A stretch of 64,000 nt of DNA from CAZADA01 sp964568975 (GCA_964568975.1 CAZMSO010000007.1:33231-97230); one strand, 5' to 3'. Shown: positions 17,833 to 27,259, counted from the first letter of the stretch. The notes: generated by a model from the sequence alone, not told the origin. A program made the numbers and translations.

Positions 17833-18729
17833 ATGCGCGCGCTGTCGACGTTTGTCATCATTCTGTTGGGTCTCGCCGTCCTGGTGGCGCTCAACTCCGT
17901 CTTTATGGTCGATCAACGCCAGCAAGCGCTGGTGGTGCGGGTCGGCAACCCCATTCATGTCTATAATCCAACCGGTGTCGATGATCCGGGATTGAAGTTC
18001 AAAGTCCCCCTCGTCGATCAGGTGGTGTTTCTGGACAAACGGAACCTCTTTCTCGACGTGCCGGAGGATGAAATCACCGCCGGCGACAGCCAGCGGCTGA
18101 CCGTGGATTCCTTCGCGCGCTGGCGCATTTCCGATCCGCTACTCTTCTTCCAGCGCGTGCGCACCGAAGACGCCGGCCGCCAGCGCATCAGCGACATTCT
18201 CGTCGGCTCCACCCGCGAAGTGCTGGGCACGGTGCCGTCTCAAGAAATCATTTCCGGCCAACGCGCCGCGCTGATGGACCGCATCCGCCAAAGGGTCGCT
18301 GAAGACGTGTCCGGCGCGCAGCTCGGCGTGGAGATCGTGGATGTGCGCATTAAGCGCGTGGAGTTGCCGGCGCAAAACCGCGAGCAAGTGTTTGCGCGCA
18401 TGGTCTCTGAGCGCCAACAGCAAGCCACCGGCATTCGCGCGGAGGGCAATGAGGCGGCCGCGCGCATCCGCGCGGAAGCCGATCGCGAAGCGCGCGTGAT
18501 CCAAGCCCAAGCCAATGAGCAAGATCAGCGGATTCGAGGCGCAGGCGACGCCCGGCGCAACGAGATTTATGCAGAGGCTTATAATCTCGATCCGGAGTTC
18601 TTCGCCTTTTATCGCTCGATGGAGGCGTACGAAAACTCGATTGAGGACGGCACGACCGTCATTTTGTCGCCGAATAGCGATTTCTTCCGCTATTTCCGCG
18701 ATCAAGACGGTCGCGGCGATCGCAATTGA
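17833..18729 (+). CDS. hflC: FtsH protease modulator HflC
   Basis: The 298-residue partner of HflK has an N-terminal membrane segment (TFVIILLGLAVLVALNSVFM), an SPFH domain beginning VDQRQQALVVRVG and the family segment VDSFARWRISDP. The tail helix carries QQQATGIRAEGNEAAARIRA. Order hflK-hflC-degP is common in alphaproteobacteria and joins membrane-protein quality control with a periplasmic protease. Confidence 0.96.
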   Translation: MRALSTFVIILLGLAVLVALNSVFMVDQRQQALVVRVGNPIHVYNPTGVDDPGLKFKVPLVDQVVFLDKRNLFLDVPEDEITAGDSQRLTVDSFARWRISDPLLFFQRVRTEDAGRQRISDILVGSTREVLGTVPSQEIISGQRAALMDRIRQRVAEDVSGAQLGVEIVDVRIKRVELPAQNREQVFARMVSERQQQATGIRAEGNEAAARIRAEADREARVIQAQANEQDQRIRGAGDARRNEIYAEAYNLDPEFFAFYRSMEAYENSIEDGTTVILSPNSDFFRYFRDQDGRGDRN

Positions 18730-18839
18730 GGCGGCGGCCTGGGGGACGGCTCCGCGTGCGCGGGCGGGCTCGCCGTTCGCGCGCTTGATTTGAGCCGGCG
18801 CCGGGCGGATGCTCGCGGCTCACGTCACAGAGGCGGCTC

Positions 18840-20291
18840 ATGATGATCGACAGCGCCCACCTTCGACGCGCCGCTTGGGCGGCGGGACTGGCTTTGGCGA
18901 GCTTGGTCGGTTTGACCACGCCGGCGCTGGGGCAGCCGCGCGCCGCGCCCGAGGGGTTCGCCGATCTTGTTGAGCGAGTGGGCCCAGCGGTGGTGAACAT
19001 CCGCGCGCGCCAATCCGTCAGCGGCGCGATCCCGCGCTTTGCGGAGGGCTCGCCCCTCGAAAAATTCAATGAGTACTTCGAAGGGCCGCAAGGATCGGCG
19101 TCAGCGGCGGGCTCGGGCTTCATTATCGACGCCGACGGCGTGGTGATCACGAACAATCATGTCATCGCGCCCTTTGATGAAGCCGCTGACATTATCGAGG
19201 TCGTCTTGCCCGACGGGCGCGTGCTGCCCGGCGATGTCGCGGGGCGTGACGAAGAAACCGACCTCGCCGTCATTCGCGTGTCGCCGGAGGAGCCGCTGCC
19301 GGAGGTGCCGTTCGGCGATCCCGCGGCGGTGCGCGTGGGCGATTGGGTGATGGCGATCGGCAACCCGTTCGGGCTGGGCAATACGGTCACTGTGGGCGTG
19401 GTGTCGGCTCAAGATCGCGACATTAATCAAGGCGATTTCGACGCCTTCATCCAAACCGATGCGGCCATCAATCAAGGCAATTCCGGCGGTCCGTTGTTTG
19501 ATATGCAAGGGCGCGTAATCGGGGTGAACACCGCAATTTTCTCCCCCAGCGGCGGCTCTGTGGGCATCGGCTTCGCGATCCCGGCGGATCTGGTGCAAAA
19601 CGTCACTGACCAGCTGTTGGACGCGGGCTCCGTCCGGCGCGGCTGGATCGGCGTGCGCATCCAGCCGGTGGACGCCGGCATTGCGCGGAAGTTTGGGCTC
19701 GGTCGGCCGCGCGGCGCGCTCGTCAGCGGCGTCACGCAGGACGGCCCCGCTGAGGCGGCGGGCCTTGCGGTGGGCGATCTGATCGTCGGCGTCGGCGGCG
19801 GGGCCGTGCGCGATGATCGCGCGTTTTCTCTCCTCATCGCCCAGACAGAGCCAGGCGCGGAGCTTGTGTTGGACGTGTTGCGGGAAGGCGCGCCGCGCAG
19901 CCTCACGCTGACGGTGGGCGAGCGCGAGCGGGATGATGACGGCGGCCCGCGCTTCGTCACGCCGGACGCGCCTCTGGAAAGCGGCGGCGCGGCCTTAGTG
20001 ATCGGCGTGACCGTCGCCCCGATGACGCCCGACATTGTGCGCCAGTACCGCGTCGCGCCGGAGGCTGAGGGCGTTGTGATCACCTTTGTCGAGCCCGAGA
20101 GCGCGGCCTCGGCCGTGCTCTCGCCGGGCGATGTCATTGAGCAAGTGGGGTGGACGCCCGTCGCCACGCCGGAAGAGGCGGCCGCCGCTGCGCTTGACGA
20201 AGCCGAAAGCGGCGCGCCGGTGTTGGTGCGCGTCACCCATCGCAATGGCGAGGTGAGTTTTCACTCCATCCGGGCCATGAGCGCGCCCTAG
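18840..20291 (+). CDS. degP: Periplasmic serine protease, DegP/HtrA family
   Basis: The 483-residue product has a signal peptide ending near ALG|Q (about residue 31). The trypsin-like domain has triad residues H107 (TNNHVIA), D141 (ETDLAVI) and S215 (GNSGGPLF). Two PDZ domains follow. It degrades or refolds misfolded envelope proteins. It lies 110 bp after hflC; the start is one of two adjacent ATG codons at 18840/18843. The loop after the signal peptide is short compared with E. coli DegP. Confidence 0.95.
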   Translation: MMIDSAHLRRAAWAAGLALASLVGLTTPALGQPRAAPEGFADLVERVGPAVVNIRARQSVSGAIPRFAEGSPLEKFNEYFEGPQGSASAAGSGFIIDADGVVITNNHVIAPFDEAADIIEVVLPDGRVLPGDVAGRDEETDLAVIRVSPEEPLPEVPFGDPAAVRVGDWVMAIGNPFGLGNTVTVGVVSAQDRDINQGDFDAFIQTDAAINQGNSGGPLFDMQGRVIGVNTAIFSPSGGSVGIGFAIPADLVQNVTDQLLDAGSVRRGWIGVRIQPVDAGIARKFGLGRPRGALVSGVTQDGPAEAAGLAVGDLIVGVGGGAVRDDRAFSLLIAQTEPGAELVLDVLREGAPRSLTLTVGERERDDDGGPRFVTPDAPLESGGAALVIGVTVAPMTPDIVRQYRVAPEAEGVVITFVEPESAASAVLSPGDVIEQVGWTPVATPEEAAAAALDEAESGAPVLVRVTHRNGEVSFHSIRAMSAP

Positions 20292-20401
20292 GCGCGATCC
20301 GGCCGTCGTCGCCGTCTGATCCCAGCTTCCACGGGCCGCATCCTTGACGGCGCCCAGCGGGGTCATTGTAACACCAAGCGGCGGCGACGGCTCTCGGCGC
20401 G

Positions 20402-20488
20402 GCGGGCGTGGCGGAAGTGGTAGACGCAAGGGACTTAAAATCCCTCGGGCTTTAGCCCGTGCCGGTTCAAGTCCGGCCGCCCGCACCA
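20402..20488 (+). tRNA. tRNA-Leu (anticodon UAA)
   Basis: The acceptor stem GCGGGCG (20402-20408) pairs with CGCCCGC (20478-20484), followed by A and an encoded CCA (20486-20488). The anticodon loop is CTTAAAA with UAA as anticodon, closed by the stem AGGGA/TCCCT. A long variable arm (CGGGCTTTAGCCCG) marks it as class II, and the T-loop reads GGTTCAAGTCC. It lies in the 397-bp stretch between degP and mgtE and reads UUA/UUG, which are rare codons in this GC-rich genome. Confidence 0.97.
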
Positions 20489-20688
20489 ATCCTTCCTGGC
20501 GCGAGAGTGAGGGCTGTCGCGCGCCGCCGTGATGCGCTAGACCCGCGAGCCGGCGACGCCGGCTGCGGCCTCCAGCGCGGAGGCGCTGGCGGGGCGGCCT
20601 GAGCCGTCCGCCGACGGCGCGGTTCAGCGCCATGGCGTCCCGCGGGGCGGTCGAACGGATCCAACACGAACACGATGCGGGGCTTGAT

Positions 20689-22107
20689 ATGGATGATCGT
20701 GAGCACGACACGGCCCCCGAGCTTGCCGCGGATGCGGGCGAGGCGGAACGCGGCCCCGCCCCGATGGCCCCGGCGCCGGAAGACGTCGCGGCGTTAGCGG
20801 ACGCCGTCGCAGCGCGCGACGGCCCGGCGCTTGTCGCCCAGCTCACTGCAGCCCACCCCGCCGACGCTGCTGATCTCGTTGAGCAGCTGGCGACCGAGCA
20901 GATCACGGAAGCGGCGCTGCATGCGCCGGGCGCGTTCACAGGGCCCATCCTGGTGGAGCTCGCCCCGGACGCGCTGACGGCGGCCGTCGCGCCCCTGGAG
21001 GCGGACGCCTTGGCGGCGGCGGTGCGTGACCTCGACACAGACGACATCACATATTTGGTGAGCAATCTGGATGCTATGCAACGCGCGGCCGTGCTCGCCG
21101 CCATCCCCGAGCGCGAACGGCGCGCGGTGGAGGAGGCCCTCGCCTTCGATGAGGAGACGGCTGGACGCCTCACCCAGCGCGAAGTCGTGGCGCTGCCGGA
21201 GTTTTGGACCGCCGGCCAAGCGATTGATCACATGCGCCAGGCGGGCGCGTCCGACCTGCCGGAGGCGTTTTTCGAAGTCTATGTCGTGGATCCGTCGTTT
21301 CGGCCGGTGGGGGCGATCCCGCTGTCGGATTTTCTGCGCCACCCGCGCAGCGCGCGGTTAACCGACATCATGCGCGCGCCCCAGATCCTGGTGACGCCGG
21401 AAACAGACCAAGAAGACGCCGCGTATCTCATCAACAAATATCACCTCGCCCAAGCGCCGGTGGTCGATGGCTCGGGCCGGCTGAAAGGCATGATCACCCT
21501 CGATGACGTGGTCGAAGTCATTCAGGAGGAAAGCGAGGAGGATTTGCTGGCCTTGGCGGGAGTCAATGAGGGCGGCGTCGGTTCCTCCGCGCTGGGGCAA
21601 GTGCGCGCGCGCGCGCCATGGCTGGCGGTCAATCTGGTGACGGCGTTGGCGGCGTCGCTGGTGATTTCGCTTTTTGAGGAGACGCTGGAGCAGGTGGTCG
21701 CTCTCGCGATTTTGATGCCGATCGTGGCCGCGCTCGGCGGCAATGTCGGGGGCCAAGCGTTGGCGGTGGCGGTGCGCGCCTTGGCGTCGCGGGAGCTGGG
21801 AGACGGCAACGCGCGGCGGATGGTCGCGCGCGAGGCGCTGGCGGCGCTCATCAACGGGGTTGGGTTTGCAACCGTGCTGGCGGTGGTGGCGGGGATCTGG
21901 TTCTCCAGTCTTGAAATCGCATACGTGATCGGCTTGGCTCTGCTTGCGAATTTTGTGTGTGGCGGCCTCGCCGGAATTCTCGTCCCGCTCGGTTTGAGAC
22001 GCATTGGGGCGGACCCAGCGGTGGCCTCGTCAGTGTTTGTGAGCACCCTCACGGATGTGGTGGGGTTCTGCATTTTCTTGGGCTTGGCCACAGCGGTCTT
22101 GGTGTAG
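20689..22107 (+). CDS. mgtE: Magnesium transporter MgtE
   Basis: MgtE is a magnesium channel gated by its cytosolic domains. The roughly 472-residue product has the MgtE N-domain (PADAADLVEQLATEQ), a pair of CBS domains (LINKYHLAQAPVVDGSGRL) and five membrane helices that include ALGGNVGGQALAVAVRAL, the pore signature. The start is uncertain: ATG 20689 is chosen, but an in-frame ATG at 20632 would add 19 residues and neither has a good ribosome site. The kelch gene follows after 11 bp. Confidence 0.93.
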   Translation: MDDREHDTAPELAADAGEAERGPAPMAPAPEDVAALADAVAARDGPALVAQLTAAHPADAADLVEQLATEQITEAALHAPGAFTGPILVELAPDALTAAVAPLEADALAAAVRDLDTDDITYLVSNLDAMQRAAVLAAIPERERRAVEEALAFDEETAGRLTQREVVALPEFWTAGQAIDHMRQAGASDLPEAFFEVYVVDPSFRPVGAIPLSDFLRHPRSARLTDIMRAPQILVTPETDQEDAAYLINKYHLAQAPVVDGSGRLKGMITLDDVVEVIQEESEEDLLALAGVNEGGVGSSALGQVRARAPWLAVNLVTALAASLVISLFEETLEQVVALAILMPIVAALGGNVGGQALAVAVRALASRELGDGNARRMVAREALAALINGVGFATVLAVVAGIWFSSLEIAYVIGLALLANFVCGGLAGILVPLGLRRIGADPAVASSVFVSTLTDVVGFCIFLGLATAVLV

Positions 22108-22118
22108 GACGTCACGCG

Positions 22119-23099
22119 ATGATGGATTGGCCGCGAGTTTGGACCCGCTGGCGCTGGGTGAGGGCGTCGACGGGGCGCGTCGGCGTCGCTCTGGGCGCGG
22201 GAGCGCTTGCGGCGTTGTGCGGCGCAGCGGGCGTGGCGTCAGCGGATTGGAACACGGAGGCGACGTTCCAGGACCCTCGCCCGGGCTTGGCGGCGGCGGT
22301 GTTCGGCGGACGGGTTTACGCCGCAGGTGGGGCGGGGCTGTTGGAGCCCTCGGCGTCTGTGGACTCGTTTGATCCCAAGACCGGCGATTGGCGCGCGCTG
22401 ACACCGCTGCCGGAAGGGCGCGCGCGCTTTGCGATGGCGGCGGCCGGCGACCGGCTCTACGCCGCCGGCGGCGTCACCCAGACGTCTGCGGCGACCTCGG
22501 CGTTCCTCGCTTATGATCCGGCTCTTGATGAATGGACGCCGATGCCGGACATGCCCGACGCCCGCGCCGGCCACGCAATGGTGGCCGTCGACAACACGCT
22601 TTATGTCGTCGGCGCGGCGCCGGCGGTGACCATTTATGCGCCGGAGACGAACGCCTGGACCACCCGCGCGGCGCCGGCGGCGACGGCCCGGCGCGGCGCA
22701 GCGGCGGCTGCTTTGGATGGACGCATTTACGTCCTGGGCGGGCGTGGCGCGGATGGCGCGGTGTCGCCGCGGGTCGATGTCTATGACCCGGCGGCGGACG
22801 CCTGGACGCGCGGACCGGACTTGCCTGGTCCGCGGGCGGGTCTGGGCGCGGCGGTGTTGGGCGGCGCCCTGCACGTGTTTGGCGGGGCGGATTTGGATGG
22901 GCGCGGCGTGTCGGCCGCCCATTTTGTGCTCGCCGCGGACGGCCAGTCGTGGCGCGACGCGGACGCGTTGCTGTCGCCGCGGACGGATTTCGGCGTCGCG
23001 GCGGTCGATGGCGCGATTGTCGTGCTTGGCGGCGGCGCCGGCGGCGGGTTTCTCGGCCCGTTCACAGCCGTCGACGCCGTGGATGTGTTCCGGCGCTAA
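22119..23099 (+). CDS. Exported kelch-repeat beta-propeller protein
   Basis: The 326-residue product starts with a basic leader and hydrophobic core (GRVGVALGAGALAALCGAAG) ending ASA|DW, consistent with Sec export. The mature part is built of about six kelch repeats; characteristic pieces are GGRVYAAGG, YDPALDEWTPMPDMP, LDGRIYVLGGRG and GALHVFGGAD. Such propellers bind proteins or sugars; kelch galactose-oxidase-type enzymes need extra copper ligands that I do not see. It starts 11 bp after mgtE, so the two may be co-transcribed, though a functional link is not evident. Confidence 0.85.
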   Translation: MMDWPRVWTRWRWVRASTGRVGVALGAGALAALCGAAGVASADWNTEATFQDPRPGLAAAVFGGRVYAAGGAGLLEPSASVDSFDPKTGDWRALTPLPEGRARFAMAAAGDRLYAAGGVTQTSAATSAFLAYDPALDEWTPMPDMPDARAGHAMVAVDNTLYVVGAAPAVTIYAPETNAWTTRAAPAATARRGAAAAALDGRIYVLGGRGADGAVSPRVDVYDPAADAWTRGPDLPGPRAGLGAAVLGGALHVFGGADLDGRGVSAAHFVLAADGQSWRDADALLSPRTDFGVAAVDGAIVVLGGGAGGGFLGPFTAVDAVDVFRR

Positions 23100-23282
23100 G
23101 CGCCCGGCGGCGCAGGGTTCTGGCCGCCTCGGGCCGCGCCCCAGCGTGGGTGGGCTCGTCTGGGGGCCCCCGGCGTGGGCGGGCGTTGGGTCCGTCGGCT
23201 CGGGTGCGCTGCGGCGCTGCGCGGCGCGATTGACCCCATCGCGGTCTCTTCGTTTCCGTTGGGGGGAGGAGGACGAGGGCTC

Positions 23283-24482
23283 GTGTCCGCATCGCCTGAT
23301 CATGACGCGATCGCGCCGCGCCGGCGCGTCTCGCCGGCCGGATTGGCGTTGATCCGGGCGTTTGAGGGCGTGTGTGTGGAGCCGCAGCGCTTAGACGAGG
23401 ACCATTGGGTCGTGGGCGTGAGCCATGTCGTGGCTGGCCCGCGTCCTGATCCCGTCGACGCCGCGACGGCCGAGCGCTTATTGCGGGACGACCTTGCGCC
23501 AGTCGAGGCCGCGATCGATGAAACTGTGTTTGCGCCTCTGACTCAAAGCCAGTTCGACGCCCTGGCGTGCTTGGCCTTCAACATTGGGGTGGAGGCGTTT
23601 CGGCGATCGACGGTGGTGGCGTGTCTCAATGAAGGGCGTCCGCTGGAGGCCGCGGATGGATTTGACGTCTGGCGCTGGGGCGAGATTGACGGTCGCGTCG
23701 GCGTGTTGGACGCATTTGTGCGGCGGCGCGCGGCGGAGAAGGCGCTTTTTTTGACGCCGGAAGCGCCGGTGGCCGCCGCCTCCACGGCGCGACGGCGTCC
23801 GATGGAAGGCGGCGCGGCGGCGCGTCCGCAGCCAAGCGCTGTCCATTTCGCGAACGCGCCCGCGACCGCTGGCGGGGATGTGTGCGCGACATCCGCCCAC
23901 CGCGAGGCGTATCCGGACGCGCGGCATGGGGAATACGCCGCCTCCGCGGCGGCGCCGGCCCTGACTTCCGCACCTGCTCCCGCACCTGCTCCCGCCTCCG
24001 CTGTGATCCCGTCGCCCGGCGTCGGTTCGCCAGGTCCTGACGACGCCGGGAATGTCGCTGCAGCGCTGCGCTTTGATCGCGCGGTTGCGCCGGACCCGTT
24101 CGCGCGCCCGGAGGATCTGTGGGCGAGGACGCCGCAGAGCCGGGGCCGCGGCGTCGGCGAACGGCCGCGCGCCTGGACCGCTGCGGCGACGGGCGCCCCC
24201 GGCGCTGTGGACGCCGATGGGGCGGAAGCCGCCCTGCGCGCGCGCTTGCAGGCGGGCCGCGAGCGGGAGACGACACGCTGGACGTGGGCGCTTGCCGGGA
24301 TTGGCGGCGTGTTGATGCTCGGCGGCGTTTACGAAACCGCCAGCGCGGGCGGGGAGGCGGGCGCCTGGCCGGCCATCGCGGCCGCTGGCGCCTTAGTGGC
24401 CGTGGCGAGCGTTTACTTCGCATGGCGTCCCCAAGCACTGTGGACGCCGACGGCGCCGCCGGGATCTGACGCGCCGCCATGA
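23283..24482 (+). CDS. GH24 lysozyme-like protein with C-terminal membrane segments
   Basis: The 399-residue product opens with a phage-type lysozyme (GH24) domain: LIRAFEG with candidate catalytic E28, followed by a D-E-D-H segment and the FNIGVEAFRRSTV motif. A long Ala/Pro-rich linker follows, then two hydrophobic helices near the end (WTWALAGIGGVLMLGGV and AIAAAGALVAVASVYFAW). That suggests a membrane-tethered enzyme acting on peptidoglycan, but the domain sits N-terminal without a signal peptide, so the orientation is unclear. GTG 23283 has GGAGGAGGACGAGGG upstream. No phage genes are nearby. A second GH24-like gene follows. Confidence 0.75.
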   Translation: MSASPDHDAIAPRRRVSPAGLALIRAFEGVCVEPQRLDEDHWVVGVSHVVAGPRPDPVDAATAERLLRDDLAPVEAAIDETVFAPLTQSQFDALACLAFNIGVEAFRRSTVVACLNEGRPLEAADGFDVWRWGEIDGRVGVLDAFVRRRAAEKALFLTPEAPVAAASTARRRPMEGGAAARPQPSAVHFANAPATAGGDVCATSAHREAYPDARHGEYAASAAAPALTSAPAPAPAPASAVIPSPGVGSPGPDDAGNVAAALRFDRAVAPDPFARPEDLWARTPQSRGRGVGERPRAWTAAATGAPGAVDADGAEAALRARLQAGRERETTRWTWALAGIGGVLMLGGVYETASAGGEAGAWPAIAAAGALVAVASVYFAWRPQALWTPTAPPGSDAPP

Positions 24483-24594
24483 GGACGCCGCCTCACTTGG
24501 AACCACGGGGCGGAGGCTGCGCCCAGCCGGCGCGCCACGCCGCGGCGCATGCGCTAGGACAAGGCCGCGGGCGCGCACGCCGGCCGGAGGCCAC

Positions 24595-25504
24595 ATGACT
24601 CAATGGACCGCCAATCTCGCGACGGGAATTGTCTTGGCCGTCGGGTTCGCGTGGTTAGTCAGCCCGCCGGTCGATGGCGCGCGCGAGACGCCGCCCCCAG
24701 CCCNNNNNNNNNNNNNNNNNNNNNNNNNNNNNNNNNNNNNNNNNNNNNNNNNNNNNNNNNNNNNNNNNNNNNNNNNNNNNNNNNNNNNNNNNNNNNNNNN
24801 NNNCAGCCCGTGACGCAGCCCGTGACGCGGCCGGTGACGCGGCGCCGGCGGCGCGCGGCGACCGCGCTGTGTCCGCCTCCGACGGCGCGCCCGACGCCGA
24901 CTCCGGCGCGATCCGCGCGCAATCCGCGACAGAACCGCCCGCGTCCTTAACAGCCCCAAGCGCCGGCGACGCCCCGGCCGGCGAAGCTCGCGATGCTGCG
25001 CCGCCCGGCGGCGAGGGGGACGCTCTGTGCGCCGGCGCGCCGCTGCGGCGCGTCCCGCCGCCTTATGCCGGAGTGGCGCCGCCGCCAGAGGCGCTCGCGA
25101 TCACCCGCGCGCGCTTCGCCGTGGAGGGGCGCGCGCCCTTGGCGGCGTTTCGCGATGTGGACGGCGCGTGGCGCGTGGGCTATGGCCGGCGCGTCGAGGA
25201 CGCCAGCGTGCGGATCACTGAGGCCGAGGCGGAAGCGTTCTTAGCGGAGGATTTGCGCCAAGCGGCTGCGTTGGTCGGTGCGTTGGGGGCCGTCGCCCTC
25301 CACCAAAACGAGGTCGCTGCGCTGGCGACCTTGGCTCATGAGATCGGCGAGGATGCGTTTCGCGGCTCGATCGTGATGGCGAAGGTGAATGCTGATGACC
25401 GCGACGGAGCGCTTGCGGCTTGGGCGGCGCGTGAAGACGGCGGGCCCGCATTCGCCGCGGTGCGCCGCCGTCAGCGGGCGCTGTTTGCATGCGACCGCGG
25501 GTGA
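24595..25504 (+). CDS. Second GH24 lysozyme-like protein with signal anchor (interrupted by an assembly gap)
   Basis: GGAGG precedes ATG 24595. The start encodes a hydrophobic anchor (GIVLAVGFAWLVSPPVDG) and an Ala/Pro-rich stretch that runs into a 100-N gap. After the gap the open frame to 25504 has a low-complexity region, then a GH24-like domain with RFAVEGRAPLAAFRDVDG, WRVGYGRR and NEVAALATLAHEIGEDAF. The candidate catalytic Glu is in AVEG and the Asp in FRDVDG. The two halves are in different frames across the placeholder, so its length is wrong. It probably exposes a muramidase-like domain in the periplasm. Confidence 0.7.
24704..24803. other. Assembly gap (100 N) inside the second lysozyme-like gene
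   Basis: The placeholder is flanked on the right by a 12-bp tandem repeat, CCCGTGACGCAG and close variants, at about 24808-24841. A longer array of this repeat probably collapsed here. It encodes Ala/Asp/Arg-rich low complexity in the reading frame used. Confidence 0.97.
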
Positions 25505-25534
25505 CCGTCTCTCGCTCAGACAGGAGAACACGCG

Positions 25535-25882
25535 ATGACCGTTACGATTTGGCACAACACGTCCTGCGGGTCCTCAAAGAACGCCCTGGCGTATCTTAAA
25601 GAAAAGGGCGTGGATCCAGTCGTCTACAATTACGTGAAAGAAAAACCGGATCGCGCCACGATCGAAGCCGTGCTGACGCAGCTGGACATGAAGCCGTCCG
25701 ATCTCCTGCGTCCGAAGGAAGCGGCGGCGGAAAGCCTCGGCCTTTACGCCGACGCCGTGGAGGAGGATGCGGTGCTGGACGCCATGGCCGAGAACGCGTG
25801 GCTGATCCAGCGTCCTATCGTCATCACGCAGAAGGGCGCTGTGATCGCGCGCCCGAAAACGAAGATCGACGCCGTTCTCTAA
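25535..25882 (+). CDS. arsC: ArsC/Spx-family arsenate reductase-like protein
   Basis: The 115-residue thioredoxin-fold protein has the catalytic cysteine C11 in HNTSCGSSKNAL and the substrate-binding RPIVIT segment, both typical of glutaredoxin-coupled ArsC. ArsC reduces arsenate to arsenite for export. No arsB, acr3 or arsR gene is adjacent, so a general redox role, as for the related YffB proteins, is also possible. The sequence fits ArsC better because of the NTSCGSS context. Confidence 0.85.
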   Translation: MTVTIWHNTSCGSSKNALAYLKEKGVDPVVYNYVKEKPDRATIEAVLTQLDMKPSDLLRPKEAAAESLGLYADAVEEDAVLDAMAENAWLIQRPIVITQKGAVIARPKTKIDAVL

Positions 25883-25920
25883 CGCGTCGCCGCGTATGGC
25901 GGCCCGCCGACGCCGACGCC

Positions 25921-26020
25921 NNNNNNNNNNNNNNNNNNNNNNNNNNNNNNNNNNNNNNNNNNNNNNNNNNNNNNNNNNNNNNNNNNNNNNNNNNNNNNNN
26001 NNNNNNNNNNNNNNNNNNNN
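25921..26020. other. Assembly gap (100 N) between arsC and the hydratase gene
   Basis: The left flank is the 6-bp repeat GCCGAC (25906-25920) and the right flank begins ACGCC, so an array of this hexamer probably spans the gap. No coding sequence is interrupted as far as can be seen. Confidence 0.97.
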
Positions 26021-26050
26021 ACGCCAACGCATAAGGAAAGCGCCTGAGCC

Positions 26051-26854
26051 ATGTCGAATGAGCATGTCATCCTCGATGCGAGCCCCGGCGGCGTGGCCGC
26101 GGTGATCCTCAACCGTCCGCAAAAGCGCAACGCCTTCAACGCTGATGTCATCGCCGCCCTGGACGACGTGTTTGAGACCCTGCGCGCAGCTGATCATGTG
26201 CGCGTCGTCTTGCTGCGCGGTCGCGGTCCCAGTTTCTCCGCCGGGGCGGATGTGGAGTGGATGCGCGCGGCCGCCCATTATGAGCCCCACGAGAACGAGC
26301 AGGACGCCCTCGCCCTCGCGCGCATGCTCGACAAGCTTTATCACTTGCCCCAGCTCACCGTGGCCATGATCCAGGGCGCGGCGATGGGCGGCGGCGCCGG
26401 CATGGCCGCCGCGTGTGACGTGGCGATTGCCCTGCGCAGCGCGGTGTTCCGCTTTTCAGAGGTGCGCCTTGGGCTGACGCCAGCCGCGATTAGCCCTTAT
26501 GTCATCGGCGCGATTGGCCCGCGCTGGGCGCGCGCGTTGTTCGCCACGGGCGAAAGCTTCGACGCGGAGACCGCGCATCGCTTAGGCCTAGTGCACCACC
26601 TCGCAGATGATGAGAACGGCCTTGAAGCCTTGGCCGAACACCTGTCGAAACTCGCCTTTGACGCCGCGCCAGCCGCGGTGGCGGCGTCGAAAGCCTTGGT
26701 GCGCGACGTTGCAGGCCGTCCGATTGATCACGAGCTTCATCACATGACCGCCAAACGCATCGCCGAGCGCCGCGCCAGCGATGAAGGCCGCGAAGGCTTA
26801 GCGGCGTTTCTCGAGAAACGTCCGCCGGCCTGGGTGCGCGGGGAGACATCGTGA
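26051..26854 (+). CDS. Enoyl-CoA hydratase family protein, probably methylglutaconyl-CoA hydratase
   Basis: The 267-residue crotonase has the oxyanion-hole segments FSAGADVEWM and GAAMGGGAGMAAACD. SEVRLGLTPAAISPYVIGAIG resembles the LiuC/methylglutaconyl-CoA hydratase branch of leucine breakdown. No other liu genes (liuA, B, D) are next to it, so the substrate is inferred. The ATG at 26051 follows AAGGAAAG. The stop overlaps the start of the VOC gene (TGATG), so the two are coupled. Confidence 0.85.
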   Translation: MSNEHVILDASPGGVAAVILNRPQKRNAFNADVIAALDDVFETLRAADHVRVVLLRGRGPSFSAGADVEWMRAAAHYEPHENEQDALALARMLDKLYHLPQLTVAMIQGAAMGGGAGMAAACDVAIALRSAVFRFSEVRLGLTPAAISPYVIGAIGPRWARALFATGESFDAETAHRLGLVHHLADDENGLEALAEHLSKLAFDAAPAAVAASKALVRDVAGRPIDHELHHMTAKRIAERRASDEGREGLAAFLEKRPPAWVRGETS

Positions 26855-27207
26855 TGCGTCTTTATGGCGTGCGCATCTTTGTCGACGATTTCGAGCGCGC
26901 GCGGGCGTTTTATGGCGACATCCTCGCACTGGCGGAAAACTGGGCGATGCCGGACGCCAAAGCGGCGGGCTTTGCTGTCGGCGACGGCGAACTCATTGTC
27001 GAGGAGGCTGGTCCCGGCCATGAGCATCATGCCGACATCGGCCGATTTGTCGGCGTCTCGTTGGCGGTGGAGGACATCGGCGCGCGCCATCGCGCGCTGG
27101 CGGAGGCGGGCGTGCCGTTTCTCGGACCGCCGCAGGAGCAGGAATGGGGCGGCGCGCTGGCGCATTTTCGCGATCCGGCTGGCAACATCCTCACGCTCTT
27201 GGGATAA
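26854..27207 (+). CDS. VOC/glyoxalase-like protein
   Basis: The 117-residue product is a single VOC module with the beta-alpha-beta pair VRIFVDDFERARAFYGDILAL and FRDPAGNILTLLG. Members bind a divalent metal and include glyoxalase I, epimerases and dioxygenases. Its start overlaps the stop of the hydratase gene. A role in handling a CoA thioester such as methylmalonyl-CoA is conceivable, but nothing in the sequence proves it. Confidence 0.8.
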   Translation: MRLYGVRIFVDDFERARAFYGDILALAENWAMPDAKAAGFAVGDGELIVEEAGPGHEHHADIGRFVGVSLAVEDIGARHRALAEAGVPFLGPPQEQEWGGALAHFRDPAGNILTLLG

Positions 27208-27259
27208 GTCCGCGCGCGGTGTTCGTCCCGCGCCCGAAGCGGTCTACGTTTGACGCGTG

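Noticed and set aside
24804..24841. The repeats beside the second gap as a CRISPR array.
   Set aside because: The units are 12 bp, directly adjacent without spacers, and code for low-complexity protein; no cas genes are present.
25535..25882. An arsenic-resistance operon around the ArsC-like gene.
   Set aside because: No arsR, arsB or acr3 is nearby, so only the single reductase-like gene is called.
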